NCBI GenBank assembly: GCA_910587835.1
Contig: CAJUNQ010000015.1
Span: forward strand, 1-64,000
Origin: an uncultured Oscillospiraceae bacterium
Lineage (GTDB): Bacteria > Bacillota > Clostridia > Oscillospirales > Acutalibacteraceae
Length of the DNA stretch: 64,000 bases
Reading direction: 5' to 3'
The notes below the pieces were generated by a model. That model did not search any database. It was not told the origin of the DNA and was given only the letters and a program-made list of their open reading frames with translations. Position 1 is the stretch's first letter. Each line of letters opens with the position of its first letter. The position numbers were made by a program, and so were the translations under genes. This document shows positions 16,054 to 24,021 of the stretch, in pieces.

Positions 16054-16985
16054 TGGAGAATGCAGAGAGGACCTACGACATGCTCATCATCGGCGGGGGC
16101 CCTGCCGGCTACACCGCCGCCCTGTATGGAGCCCGGGCAGGGCTCAGCGTGGCCCTGCTGGAAAGGCTGGCTCCTGGGGGGCAGATGGGCACCACAGACC
16201 AGATCGACAACTATCCGGGCTTTCCCCAGGGGGTCAACGGCTTTGAGCTGGCTATGGGGATGAAGGAGGGGGCCGAGCGCTTTGGGGCCCGCACCATCTC
16301 CGCTGAGGTAACGGCGGTAGAGCTGGCAGGGGACATAAAGACCGTTCACGCGGGCAAAGAGAGCTATCAGGCCAAAGCTGTCGTGCTGGCCACCGGAGCC
16401 CAGCCCCGTGAGCTGGGCCTGCCGGGAGAGGCGGCTCTGCGGGGCAGAGGGGTCTCCTACTGCGCGACCTGCGACGGCATGTTCTGCCGGGGCAAAGCCG
16501 TGGCCGTGGTAGGCGGCGGCAACACCGCTGTGTCCGACGCTCTCTACCTTGCCCGGCTGTGCGAAAAGGTGTACCTGATTCACCGGCGGGACCAGCTGCG
16601 GGCCCCCAGAGGAGACCGGAAGCGGCTGGAGGACACCGGCAAGGTGGAATTCCTTTGGGACAGCCAGGTTGCGGAGCTGCTGGCGGAGGACCGGCTCACA
16701 GGCCTGAAGACGGTCAACAAAAAAACCGGAGCCCAGCGGACGCTGGAATGCGCCGGGGTGTTCATTGCCGTGGGCCAGAAGCCGGACACAGCGTTGTTTG
16801 CCGGGCAGGTGGACCTGGACGAAGCCGGCTATGTGCTGGCAGGAGAGGACACCCGAACCAACCTGCCGGGGGTCTACGCTGTGGGAGACCTGCGGAAAAA
16901 ACCACTGCGGCAGATTGTCACCGCTGCGGCGGACGGAGCCGTGGCGGCCCAGCAGGCGGAGGAATACCTGAGCGCCCGGCCCTGA
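16053..16985 (+). CDS. trxB: Thioredoxin reductase
   Basis: The 310-residue flavoenzyme has FAD motif IIGGGPAGY, the redox pair in SYCATCDGMF, NADPH motif VVGGGNTAVSDA and the C-terminal flavin contact VYAVGDLRKK. It transfers electrons from NADPH to TrxA. The start is GTG at 16053, sharing its G with the TAG stop of trxA, with GGAGGAG upstream inside trxA, so the two are translationally coupled. RDQLRAPRGDRKR replaces the more usual HRRD...RA pattern only in part. Confidence 0.96.
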   Translation: MENAERTYDMLIIGGGPAGYTAALYGARAGLSVALLERLAPGGQMGTTDQIDNYPGFPQGVNGFELAMGMKEGAERFGARTISAEVTAVELAGDIKTVHAGKESYQAKAVVLATGAQPRELGLPGEAALRGRGVSYCATCDGMFCRGKAVAVVGGGNTAVSDALYLARLCEKVYLIHRRDQLRAPRGDRKRLEDTGKVEFLWDSQVAELLAEDRLTGLKTVNKKTGAQRTLECAGVFIAVGQKPDTALFAGQVDLDEAGYVLAGEDTRTNLPGVYAVGDLRKKPLRQIVTAAADGAVAAQQAEEYLSARP

Positions 16986-16998
16986 GGCCCCGGCACAG

Positions 16999-17040
16999 AA
17001 AAAAGAGCGGCGCTTCCTGTGGAAGAACCGCTCTTTTTTT
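16999..17040 (+). terminator. Intrinsic terminator of trxAB
   Basis: AAAAAAGAGCGG pairs with CCGCTCTTTTTT, followed by a run of T. It can act in both directions and also serves the leftward gene at 17115. Confidence 0.9.
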
Positions 17041-17114
17041 GTTGAACCGCCCGGAGTTGCGCGGCCGCGTCCGTGCCGCCGGGTTCAAAAGAGGTACGCC
17101 TTTTTTGAACTGCG

Positions 17115-17543
17115 TTAACTATAACGCCGCCCGCCAGAGCCGTTGTTGGGGTTGGGCAGGAGGTTGTAATTCCACCGGGGCCGGTCGTTGGGCATGTAAA
17201 AGTACACAAACTTGATGGAGAAAATGTCGCAGATAATAAAGTTGTTCACCGGCTCGTCATACAGGGTGACAAAGCTGCGGCCCACAAAGTACAGAATGCC
17301 CTGCTTGCGCATAATCTGCCCTGTGCCAATGAGAAACTCGATCACCACAAAATTGCCGATGTTCTGGGAGAGAATCATCTGCATGGAGCCCCGCATCTCC
17401 TCCGAGTCAAAGTCCTCCTGGGGCGGATGCTCAAAATTGTCCAGCGCCGCCGCGCCGTCGGCCTCGGCCATATAGTCGGCCCTGCTCTGCAGCCGCCGCA
17501 TGGTCGGGGAATTTCTGCCGCATTCTCTCTGGTTGCTGTTCAT
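17115..17543 (-). CDS. GerQ-like conserved protein, possibly spore coat
   Basis: The 142-residue protein has a polar N-terminus and a beta-rich core with QNIGNFVVIEFLIGT and YDEPVNNFIICDIFSIKFV. This core resembles the GerQ/DUF2642 type of small coat proteins of spore formers, but I cannot confirm the match. The ATG at 17543 has GGGAGG seven bases upstream. Longer upstream reading has no site. It lies next to a SleB-type cortex hydrolase gene, which supports a link with spores. Confidence in the gene is high, in the function low. Confidence 0.6.
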   Translation of the reverse strand: MNSNQRECGRNSPTMRRLQSRADYMAEADGAAALDNFEHPPQEDFDSEEMRGSMQMILSQNIGNFVVIEFLIGTGQIMRKQGILYFVGRSFVTLYDEPVNNFIICDIFSIKFVYFYMPNDRPRWNYNLLPNPNNGSGGRRYS

Positions 17544-17719
17544 GATATGCCTCCCTTTCTGTTCTGGCTGTGCTGCGCTTTCAGGCCTTAAAGCTGCCTT
17601 TGGGGTGTTTTCACTGTCGTTTTTGGGCAAATTCTGGCAGCCTTCAGGCCCCAAATGGGTCAAAATCTGCCCCAAAGCTGCGGGAAAACAGACCCCCGGA
17701 GCCCCTCTGAAGGCAGACT

Positions 17720-18154
17720 CTAGGTCTCCGCGTAGCTCTCGGTGGGGTTATAGAAGCAGTGGTCTCCCAAGCGAATGACAAAGCGTCCCACCTGAGAGGG
17801 GAAAAACTGCCTGCAGCTGGGGTTAAAGGGATTGAAGTACCACAGGGCAAAGCCCAGGTTGGTCAGGCGGTTCCCGGCAATGGCCCAGTCGGCAATGCTG
17901 TAATGTACGTCTGTGGGGCGCATGTTGTAGATGTTCTGCATATTGTACTGTCCCCCCACCATTTCCATGGCACAGGTGAACTGCCGGGGCTGGTAGACCA
18001 CCTCCCGGATGGTGTACAGCCGGCCATACTCTCCATAGGTGACCTGCACCCGGTTCATCACCACACAGGCCACAGCCTTCATCCCCGTCTCCCCCTCGCC
18101 CCCGGCCTCGCATTCCAGAATGCGGGCCAGAATCTCTCTGTCTGAAAACGCCAC
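17720..18154 (-). CDS. SleB-type cell wall hydrolase
   Basis: The 144-residue protein is a compact Hydrolase_2/SleB catalytic domain: ILARILECEAGGEGETGMKAVACVVMNRV contains the catalytic Glu, followed by YQPRQFTC, as in spore cortex-lytic enzymes. It has no signal peptide or peptidoglycan-binding domain with the GTG start at 18154 (AGGAGG nine bases upstream). Short forms like this occur in many Clostridia, and some act inside the forming spore. Its substrate would be muramic-lactam or ordinary peptidoglycan. Confidence 0.8.
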   Translation of the reverse strand: MAFSDREILARILECEAGGEGETGMKAVACVVMNRVQVTYGEYGRLYTIREVVYQPRQFTCAMEMVGGQYNMQNIYNMRPTDVHYSIADWAIAGNRLTNLGFALWYFNPFNPSCRQFFPSQVGRFVIRLGDHCFYNPTESYAET

Positions 18155-18230
18155 GTCCTCCGCCCTCCTTTCCTCCCTCCATTGTATGACCGGGAGGGGG
18201 CGGTTATGCCTGGCCCGGCCGGACAGAAGG

Positions 18231-18262
18231 AAAAACCGCCGGGAACGCTCCCGGCGGTTTTT
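18231..18262 (-). terminator. Intrinsic terminator after the AraC-type regulator gene
   Basis: AAAAACCGCCGGGA pairs exactly with TCCCGGCGGTTTTT around a four-base loop. T or A runs on both sides allow either direction. Confidence 0.9.
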
Positions 18263-18353
18263 CTTTGGAACCTGTACCAATAGGACATTGCGCCCGTCTG
18301 ACCGGCAAGGCTTTGCTTCATCAGCCTGGCGCGAAGCCGATCCGTGCAGGGTC

Positions 18354-19226
18354 TTATTTCTTCACAGGCATCCAGATCTCCCACATATACTCCGGCGACA
18401 ACGGGTCCCCAGCCGGGTAGACCTCCAGGTTGGGTGTGTCCTGGTCCCGCTGGTAGCCGCTTTGGGGGAACCACTCCGTCAGCACCCGGGCGTATGCCTT
18501 TGGCACATGGGGGGAGCCGGTAGGCCCCGGGAAGGAGAACACCACCCACTCTGCGGCCGGTACGGTGTACAGCTCCATGCCCGGGGGGCATATGCCCTTG
18601 TACGCCGCGCCAATGGCAGTCTCCCCGTCCAAAGCAAAGCTGTAGGCCGCTACCTGCCAGAACGGCGGGCAGTACAGGTTTTCCGCCCCGCCGCCGTTGT
18701 ACAGCCGGGGGTCATACTCGGCCATAAAGCGACGCCATAGAGGGCCCAGCGCAGGCTCGCTGTCCATATAGTCCCGGTCAGCGGGCTCCCCCTTGTCTAC
18801 CAGACCTACAATTTGAAACGCCTCTGTCCGTTCCATCCGAAATTCCAATGCGCTCACTCCTTGAATGGTAAATTGAAAGGAGATGGGCGGGTAGGTCTTC
18901 AGGCGGGTCTCCGGCTTCCGGGCCTCTGTGGGCGAAACCCCGTGGAGCTCCCGGAAGGCCCGGGCAAAGGCAGTGGGGGAGTCGTAGCCATACTTCAGCC
19001 CCACGTCGACCACTCTGTCCCCGGCCTGCAGGTCGAACACCGCTTGAGACAGCCGTCTGCGCCGGATGTACTCTGACAGGGACATGCCGGTCATAAAGGA
19101 GAATAATCTTGAGAACTCATACACCGAGCAGCCTGTCATACGGGCCATGGCCCCGTAGCTTACTCGCTCTGTCAGATGCTCTTCCATGTAGCCGGCCACG
19201 CGGTTCATGCTTTCCAGCCAGTCCAT
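18354..19226 (-). CDS. AraC-family regulator with GyrI-like effector domain
   Basis: The 290-residue protein has an N-terminal pair of helix-turn-helix motifs (about 8-107, with GCSVYEFSRLFSFMTGMSLS and YDSPTAFARAFRELHG). A GyrI/SbmC-like effector-binding domain follows at about 120-288. Rob- and BmrR-type regulators share this ligand domain, which binds small amphipathic or cationic molecules, so a drug- or stress-responsive role is plausible. It is monocistronic with its own terminator. The target genes cannot be read from the window. Confidence 0.88.
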   Translation of the reverse strand: MDWLESMNRVAGYMEEHLTERVSYGAMARMTGCSVYEFSRLFSFMTGMSLSEYIRRRRLSQAVFDLQAGDRVVDVGLKYGYDSPTAFARAFRELHGVSPTEARKPETRLKTYPPISFQFTIQGVSALEFRMERTEAFQIVGLVDKGEPADRDYMDSEPALGPLWRRFMAEYDPRLYNGGGAENLYCPPFWQVAAYSFALDGETAIGAAYKGICPPGMELYTVPAAEWVVFSFPGPTGSPHVPKAYARVLTEWFPQSGYQRDQDTPNLEVYPAGDPLSPEYMWEIWMPVKK

Positions 19227-19315
19227 ACCGCTCCCTCCTTTCTGTCCCTATTCTACCACAAAGGGGAGAAGGCTTCGCCGCATCTCTTGCGAAATGCGGA
19301 TAGGTCCGGCCCGGG

Positions 19316-19738
19316 CTACTCGTCAAAGGACACGCCCGTCAGGACCAGATACTGGTCGTAGGTGTCGGTGACGACGACTTCATCCCACAGGTTGTACTGC
19401 CGGCCCTGGACGTGGTTCTGGCTCCACACTTGGTACGGCACCGAGAATCCCACCTGCACGCCAATTACGTCCTTCATGTCCCGGCTGGCCAGCTCGTTCT
19501 GCAATTCCCCGTCCTCTACCTTGATCGGGATGGGGCGGGGGTGGTCGAGGGTATCGCAGACAATGGTGAGATACCCTGTGTCCCCCCTCTGCTGGTAGCC
19601 GGAGGCATGGCACATGACGGCCGAGCTGCCCTCATAGGCAGGGTTGATGCGGATCTCCACGCCGCTGAGCTTGAGGAGGATGGCCAGGACGGCGAAACAG
19701 ACGACCAATGTCAGGATGATTTTGTTTCGCTTACGCAT
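19316..19738 (-). CDS. Small membrane-anchored protein of unknown function
   Basis: The 140-residue protein starts MRKRNK, then a single span at about 6-25, then a mostly beta extracytoplasmic domain of about 115 residues with no family I know. The start at 19738 has AAAGGAGG eight bases upstream. An ATG six codons earlier has none. It is the last gene of the leftward BrkB-NUDIX-RimO-PgsA group, 58 bases after pgsA, so it may belong to that transcript. Confidence 0.65.
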   Translation of the reverse strand: MRKRNKIILTLVVCFAVLAILLKLSGVEIRINPAYEGSSAVMCHASGYQQRGDTGYLTIVCDTLDHPRPIPIKVEDGELQNELASRDMKDVIGVQVGFSVPYQVWSQNHVQGRQYNLWDEVVVTDTYDQYLVLTGVSFDE

Positions 19739-19796
19739 TTTTGCGCCTCCTTTCAAGGGGTTCTTGCCGGAAAAGCCCGCCGCTCGGTGGGGGTTA

Positions 19797-20372
19797 TCAG
19801 CCTTTGATGACCCCGGCGTTGTCTTTGATGTAGATCACGCCGGAGATCACCGTTACTACGGCCACTCCCCAGCACAGTACCTGAGTGGTCATGGAAATGA
19901 GAAACGCGCAGTCCGGCGGCAGTACCGCAGCAGCAAAGTAGTAGAGTAAAATACATACCATTTGCAGCACGGTCTTCACCTTGCCCCACATGTTGGCGGC
20001 AATCACCTTGCTTCCCGCCGCGGCCACCATGCGGATGCCCGCCACGGCGAACTCCCGGAACAGAGTCGCGGCCAGCACCACAGGGCTGCATACCCCGTCC
20101 AGCATCATATAGATGAAAGCGGCTGTGGTGAGCATTTTGTCAGCCAGGGGGTCGGCAAACTTGCCGAAATCGGTTTCCAGATGATACTTGCGGGCAATTT
20201 TTCCGTCCAGCAGGTCCGTCAGACTGGCCAGGGCAAACAGAACCCCTGCCAGGCCGCACATCAGGCGGCTGAACTCCTCTGTGCCGAATTTAGTCAACGC
20301 GGCAAACACCATGAAGACAGGCACCATTGCCACCCGCAGCAGGGTCAGTTGATTGGGCAGATTCATTTTCAT
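19797..20372 (-). CDS. pgsA: CDP-diacylglycerol-glycerol-3-phosphate 3-phosphatidyltransferase
   Basis: The 191-residue integral membrane enzyme makes phosphatidylglycerol phosphate from CDP-diacylglycerol and glycerol-3-phosphate. The CDP-alcohol phosphotransferase motif is intact: DLLDGKIAR, then GKFADPLADK, giving the DxxDGxxAR...G...D...D pattern. Four to five membrane spans fit the family. It follows rimO by 16 bases, an order common in Firmicutes. Confidence 0.95.
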   Translation of the reverse strand: MKMNLPNQLTLLRVAMVPVFMVFAALTKFGTEEFSRLMCGLAGVLFALASLTDLLDGKIARKYHLETDFGKFADPLADKMLTTAAFIYMMLDGVCSPVVLAATLFREFAVAGIRMVAAAGSKVIAANMWGKVKTVLQMVCILLYYFAAAVLPPDCAFLISMTTQVLCWGVAVVTVISGVIYIKDNAGVIKG

Positions 20373-20388
20373 GTGCGTTCTCCTCCCG

Positions 20389-21717
20389 TTAGGCCAGACT
20401 GCCGGTCAGGTCGCCGCTCATACAGTCCTCAATCAGCACCGGCACAAAATGCCCCAGGGCGGGGCGTTTGCCCTTTGCAGTGAAAAAGACCTTTCCGTCC
20501 ACATCCGGCGCGTCCATATAGGGCCTGCCAAACCAGCACTCGGCGTACCGGTCAAAGCCCTCTACCAGCACCGAAAGAGTCCGGCCAATATAGGCGGCGC
20601 TCTTTTCCTCGTTGATGTCCATCTGCATCTCCATAAGGATCTCCGCCCGGCGTTCCTTTTCCTCCTCGTCCACCTGGTCTGGCAGAGTGGCCGCGGGAGT
20701 GCCCTCCTCCTGAGAGTAGGGGAAGCAGCCCAACCGGTCAAAGCGCATCTCCTTCACAAACTCCGCCAGCTCAGTAAAGTCCTCCTCGGTCTCCCCAGGG
20801 AAGCCGGTGATCAGCGTGGTGCGCAGAATCACCCCCGGCACCTTCTCCCGTATTTTTTCGATGAGGGCAGTCAGCGAGGCCCGGTCTCCCCGGCGGTTCA
20901 TGGCCTTGAGCACTCGGCCCGAGCAGTGCTGCAAGGGCAGGTCGATGTAGGGCAGCGCCTTTTCCTCCGCCGCCATTACCTCCAACAGCTCGTCGGTAAT
21001 CGCGTCCGGGTAGCAGTACAGCACCCGCAGCCATTTCAGACTGTCAATTTTTGCCAGCCGCTGCAGCAGCTTTGCCAAAGAGTATTCTCCGTACAGGTCG
21101 ATTCCGTAGCGGGTGGTGTCCTGGGCAATGAGCACCAGCTCCCGGGCTCCGTCTGCTGCCAGAGCCCGGGCCTCCTGTTCTATGTCCTCCATGGTGCGGC
21201 TGCGGTAGCCCCCTCGGATAGAGGGAATGGCGCAGTAGGCGCAGCGGTTGTCGCAGCCCTCGGCAATCTTTAGATAGACGGACCAGCTGGGGGTGGACAG
21301 TTCCCGGCCGCCGCACAGAGGCAGCTGCTCCTTGGGCGGAAAGGCCTCTAAGCTGCCCTCGTCCAGCATCTGCCGGATGTACTTGCCAATATCTCCATTG
21401 GCTCCAATGCCAAACACCCCGTCCAGCTCTGGGAGCTCCCTGCGCATCTCCTGCTGGTAGCGCTCCGCCAGACACCCGGTGGCCACCAGCTTTTTAATGC
21501 GCCCCTCCTTTTTCAGCAGGGCCAGCTCCAAAATTTCATCAATAGACTCCTTTTTCGCGCTGGCAATAAACCCGCAGGTGTTGACAATCGCCACATCGGC
21601 CATGGCTACATCGTCTGCCAGCTCAAAGCCCGCATCCTTCAGGCTTGCCATCAGCATTTCCCCATCCACCTGGTTTTTGGCGCAGCCCAGGCTGATCATT
21701 CCAACTTTCACTGCCAT
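20389..21717 (-). CDS. rimO: Ribosomal protein S12 methylthiotransferase
   Basis: The 442-residue radical-SAM enzyme adds a methylthio group to the conserved Asp of ribosomal protein S12. It has an N-terminal UPF0004 domain with its three cluster cysteines (GCAKNQVD, NTCGF, GCLAERY), a radical-SAM CxxxCxxC motif (GCDNRCAYCAIP), and a C-terminal TRAM domain. The SLGCAKNQVD start and C-terminal features place it with RimO rather than MiaB. The ATG follows AGGAGG by about eight bases, 12 bases after the NUDIX gene. Confidence 0.96.
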   Translation of the reverse strand: MAVKVGMISLGCAKNQVDGEMLMASLKDAGFELADDVAMADVAIVNTCGFIASAKKESIDEILELALLKKEGRIKKLVATGCLAERYQQEMRRELPELDGVFGIGANGDIGKYIRQMLDEGSLEAFPPKEQLPLCGGRELSTPSWSVYLKIAEGCDNRCAYCAIPSIRGGYRSRTMEDIEQEARALAADGARELVLIAQDTTRYGIDLYGEYSLAKLLQRLAKIDSLKWLRVLYCYPDAITDELLEVMAAEEKALPYIDLPLQHCSGRVLKAMNRRGDRASLTALIEKIREKVPGVILRTTLITGFPGETEEDFTELAEFVKEMRFDRLGCFPYSQEEGTPAATLPDQVDEEEKERRAEILMEMQMDINEEKSAAYIGRTLSVLVEGFDRYAECWFGRPYMDAPDVDGKVFFTAKGKRPALGHFVPVLIEDCMSGDLTGSLA

Positions 21718-21729
21718 TCTAAATTCCTC

Positions 21730-22764
21730 CTATGTATCCGCGCGGCCTGCCAGCCGGCGCATGGTGTCAAAAAACAGGTCGGTGTAGTCTCCCGCCAGAA
21801 TCACCCGTTGGCGGGCCAGCCGTTCCCACTCCTCCAAAGAGAACCATCGGGCTCCCGCCGTCTCTCCCTGCTGAAGCTTTACCTGACTGGCAGAGCCGTT
21901 CCAGCACAGGGCGTACACGTCCATGAATATGTTCCCGAACTGGCGGCGGTGGAGGAAGCGGAGTTCCTCCTCCCGGGCGGCAATGCCAGTCTCCTCAAAC
22001 AGCTCCCGCACCGCCCCCTGGCGGCTGGTCTCTCCGGCCAGCACACTGCCGCCGGGGCTTTCCCAGGTGTTGGGGGCTCCGTTTTTTTCAGGACTGCGCA
22101 GGGTGCAGAGAACCCGGCCCTCCCTGTCGTAAATGGTGATAGCCGCCACCAGGCAGAACGCCCCGGGCGGCAGGGCCGCGCCCCGTTGGCAGACCAGGCC
22201 TGTCCGGTTCCCGGCGCTGTCGTAGACGTCCAGCAGCTCGGCAGAAGCGGGCTTGTCTGCGGGAGCTTCTGTCAGCCTATGTACTCCCGCGTAAAACCGC
22301 TCGGTATAGCCAGTGGCGAACAGCTCCCCGGCCCGGGCTTTTTGCTCCCACTGATTCAGGGGCATCCACTGGGCGGCGTCGGTCTCCCCGGACTGCAGGG
22401 TCAGGCTCTCCGCCTTCAAATCCCGGCGCAGGCCGTAGTCGTCCATGTACCAGTCCGGCCCTTTTCTCCGGGCCAGATACACCAGTTCCTCCGGCGCGGC
22501 CGCTATGCCGGTCTCCTCCAAGAGCTCCCGGGCCGCGCCTTCCCGGCTGGTCTCTCCGGCCAACACACCGCCGCCGGGGCACTCCCACACGCCGGGGCAC
22601 AGGGTCTTCTCCCTGCTGCGCCGGGTGAGCAGCACCCGCCCCCGGCTGTCCACCACTGTGACAGTTACCGCCAGATGGTAGTCCCCAGGGGCAAGGGGCT
22701 GGCCCCTGGGATGGGTGCGGCCGGTCAACGCGCCGTCAGAGTCGTAAATATCCCAAAGCTCCAT
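21730..22764 (-). CDS. Tandem double NUDIX hydrolase
   Basis: The 344-residue protein is two NUDIX domains in a row, each beginning with a short DxYDS..G prelude and each with a complete NUDIX box: GGGVLAGETSREGAARELL plus EETG, and GGSVLAGETSRQGAVRELF plus EETG. Both retain the metal-binding Glu residues, so both may be active. The domains resemble IPP isomerase/YfcD-type NUDIX proteins in their prelude. The similarity indicates an internal duplication. The substrate is unknown. The start abuts the BrkB stop with no gap. Confidence 0.88.
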   Translation of the reverse strand: MELWDIYDSDGALTGRTHPRGQPLAPGDYHLAVTVTVVDSRGRVLLTRRSREKTLCPGVWECPGGGVLAGETSREGAARELLEETGIAAAPEELVYLARRKGPDWYMDDYGLRRDLKAESLTLQSGETDAAQWMPLNQWEQKARAGELFATGYTERFYAGVHRLTEAPADKPASAELLDVYDSAGNRTGLVCQRGAALPPGAFCLVAAITIYDREGRVLCTLRSPEKNGAPNTWESPGGSVLAGETSRQGAVRELFEETGIAAREEELRFLHRRQFGNIFMDVYALCWNGSASQVKLQQGETAGARWFSLEEWERLARQRVILAGDYTDLFFDTMRRLAGRADT

Positions 22765-23694
22765 TTATTTGACATCCTCCTGCTTCTGTTGATTTTTGGT
22801 TCTTCCTGCCGTAGCCTCTGTACGGGCGGGGCTCTGGCGTTTCATTTTATACTTCTTGGGCTTGGGCCTCAAAAGAGTTAGAACATCCTGGGCCAGGCCG
22901 CTGGTTGCCAGCCACATGCTCACCTCGCCCCCCAAAAACAGAATGTACATGCAGAAGAACAGCCAGAACATGAGGATGACCAGGGTCGCCAGACTGCCGT
23001 AGATGGAGAAGTTGGAGAAATTCTCTACAAACAGGGAGAAGAAGTAGGAGAACAGCACCCAGCCGCCTGCGCCAAAAGCGGCCCCTGCCAGATTGCAGCG
23101 GAATTTCACCCGACGCCGGGGGACAAAGGTGTACAGCAGAATAAAGAACAAAAACAGCATGACAAAGCTTGCCAGGGACTTGAAATTGATGAGCAGCGCC
23201 GCCAGCACCGGCCAACGCTCTTGCAAAAAGCGGTAGATGGTGGAGCCGAACACCAGCAGCAGCGCCGCCGCAATCAGCACCACCGCCAGCATAATCACAT
23301 AGACCATGGCCATGAGCCGCAGCATGATATAGTTGCGGGGGGTGTCGGCCTCGTAGATGTGGTCCAGCCCCTTGATGACAGCCACCATGCCCATGGAGGA
23401 GGACCACACCGCCATAACCAGGGCGGCGGGCAGCACGGCGGAGGACTCGATGGGGCTGGGAATAATCTCCCCCAGCGCGGCGGAGAAAGCGGCGGGAAGC
23501 AGCTCCAGCCCGGCCTCAACCATGCTCAGGCCTGAGGAGAAGTGGATGCGCTGCATCAGGGTGAGCAGAAAAGCCAGAAAGGGGAGGAAGGAGGTGATGA
23601 GAAAGAACGCGCTGTGGGCCGCCGAGGAGTCCAGGCGGTGGCGGTTGACCCGGTCAATGAACCAGAGGGCGTGTTTTTTGAGAAAGGGCCACAT
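22765..23694 (-). CDS. YihY/BrkB-family integral membrane protein
   Basis: The 309-residue protein has six predicted spans and the family landmarks DSSAAHSAFFLITSFLPF near the N-terminus and FGAGGWVLFSYFFSLFVENF followed by the YGSLATLVILMFWL region. These proteins were once called ribonuclease BN, but the function of the family is uncertain. The C-terminal tail of about 45 residues is basic and cytoplasmic. The ATG at 23694 has AGGAGG nine bases upstream. The promoter is at 23728-23757, making this the first gene of a five-gene group. Confidence 0.9.
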   Translation of the reverse strand: MWPFLKKHALWFIDRVNRHRLDSSAAHSAFFLITSFLPFLAFLLTLMQRIHFSSGLSMVEAGLELLPAAFSAALGEIIPSPIESSAVLPAALVMAVWSSSMGMVAVIKGLDHIYEADTPRNYIMLRLMAMVYVIMLAVVLIAAALLLVFGSTIYRFLQERWPVLAALLINFKSLASFVMLFLFFILLYTFVPRRRVKFRCNLAGAAFGAGGWVLFSYFFSLFVENFSNFSIYGSLATLVILMFWLFFCMYILFLGGEVSMWLATSGLAQDVLTLLRPKPKKYKMKRQSPARTEATAGRTKNQQKQEDVK

Positions 23695-23727
23695 GAAAGC
23701 GCGCCTCCTTTGGGAATAGTTTGAGAT

Positions 23728-23757
23728 ATTATAACACGGGAGGGGAGGGATGGTCAA
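23728..23757 (-). promoter_or_regulatory. Promoter of the BrkB-NUDIX-rimO-pgsA group
   Basis: Read leftward, TTGACC and an exact TATAAT are 18 bp apart. Confidence 0.7.
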
Positions 23758-23885
23758 GGCTGAGCTTAGGGAAGGAAACCGGGGAAACAGCCGCTTTGGC
23801 CGCAGGCTTCGGCCGGGGAAAAGGGGAAGGAGCCTGCGCCGCCGGCAGGGTTGAGCCGGGCGGTCTCCGGTTTGCCTGAGGTCGG

Positions 23886-23943
23886 TTTATAAACTCAAAG
23901 AAAAATTCAGAGTAGTTTATAAATCTCTTGACAAATTTATAAA
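23886..23943 (+). promoter_or_regulatory. Three phased TTTATAAA operator-like sites
   Basis: The palindrome TTTATAAA occurs at 23886-23893, 23916-23923 and 23936-23943, so the sites are 30 and 20 bp apart, close to whole helical turns. The third lies inside the promoter spacer. This arrangement suggests cooperative binding of a dimeric repressor on one face of the DNA. Confidence 0.55.
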
Positions 23944-23956
23944 GGAAGCTTATAAT
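23928..23956 (+). promoter_or_regulatory. Consensus promoter of the NhaC antiporter gene
   Basis: Exact TTGACA and TATAAT are 17 bp apart. A short hairpin (AGACC/GGTCT, about 23966-23980) lies early in the transcript. Confidence 0.85.
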
Positions 23957-24021
23957 ACATTCACAAGACCAGTATGGTCTGAGGAGAAGATCGAACCACG
24001 AAAAAGGGGGGTACTGTTTTT

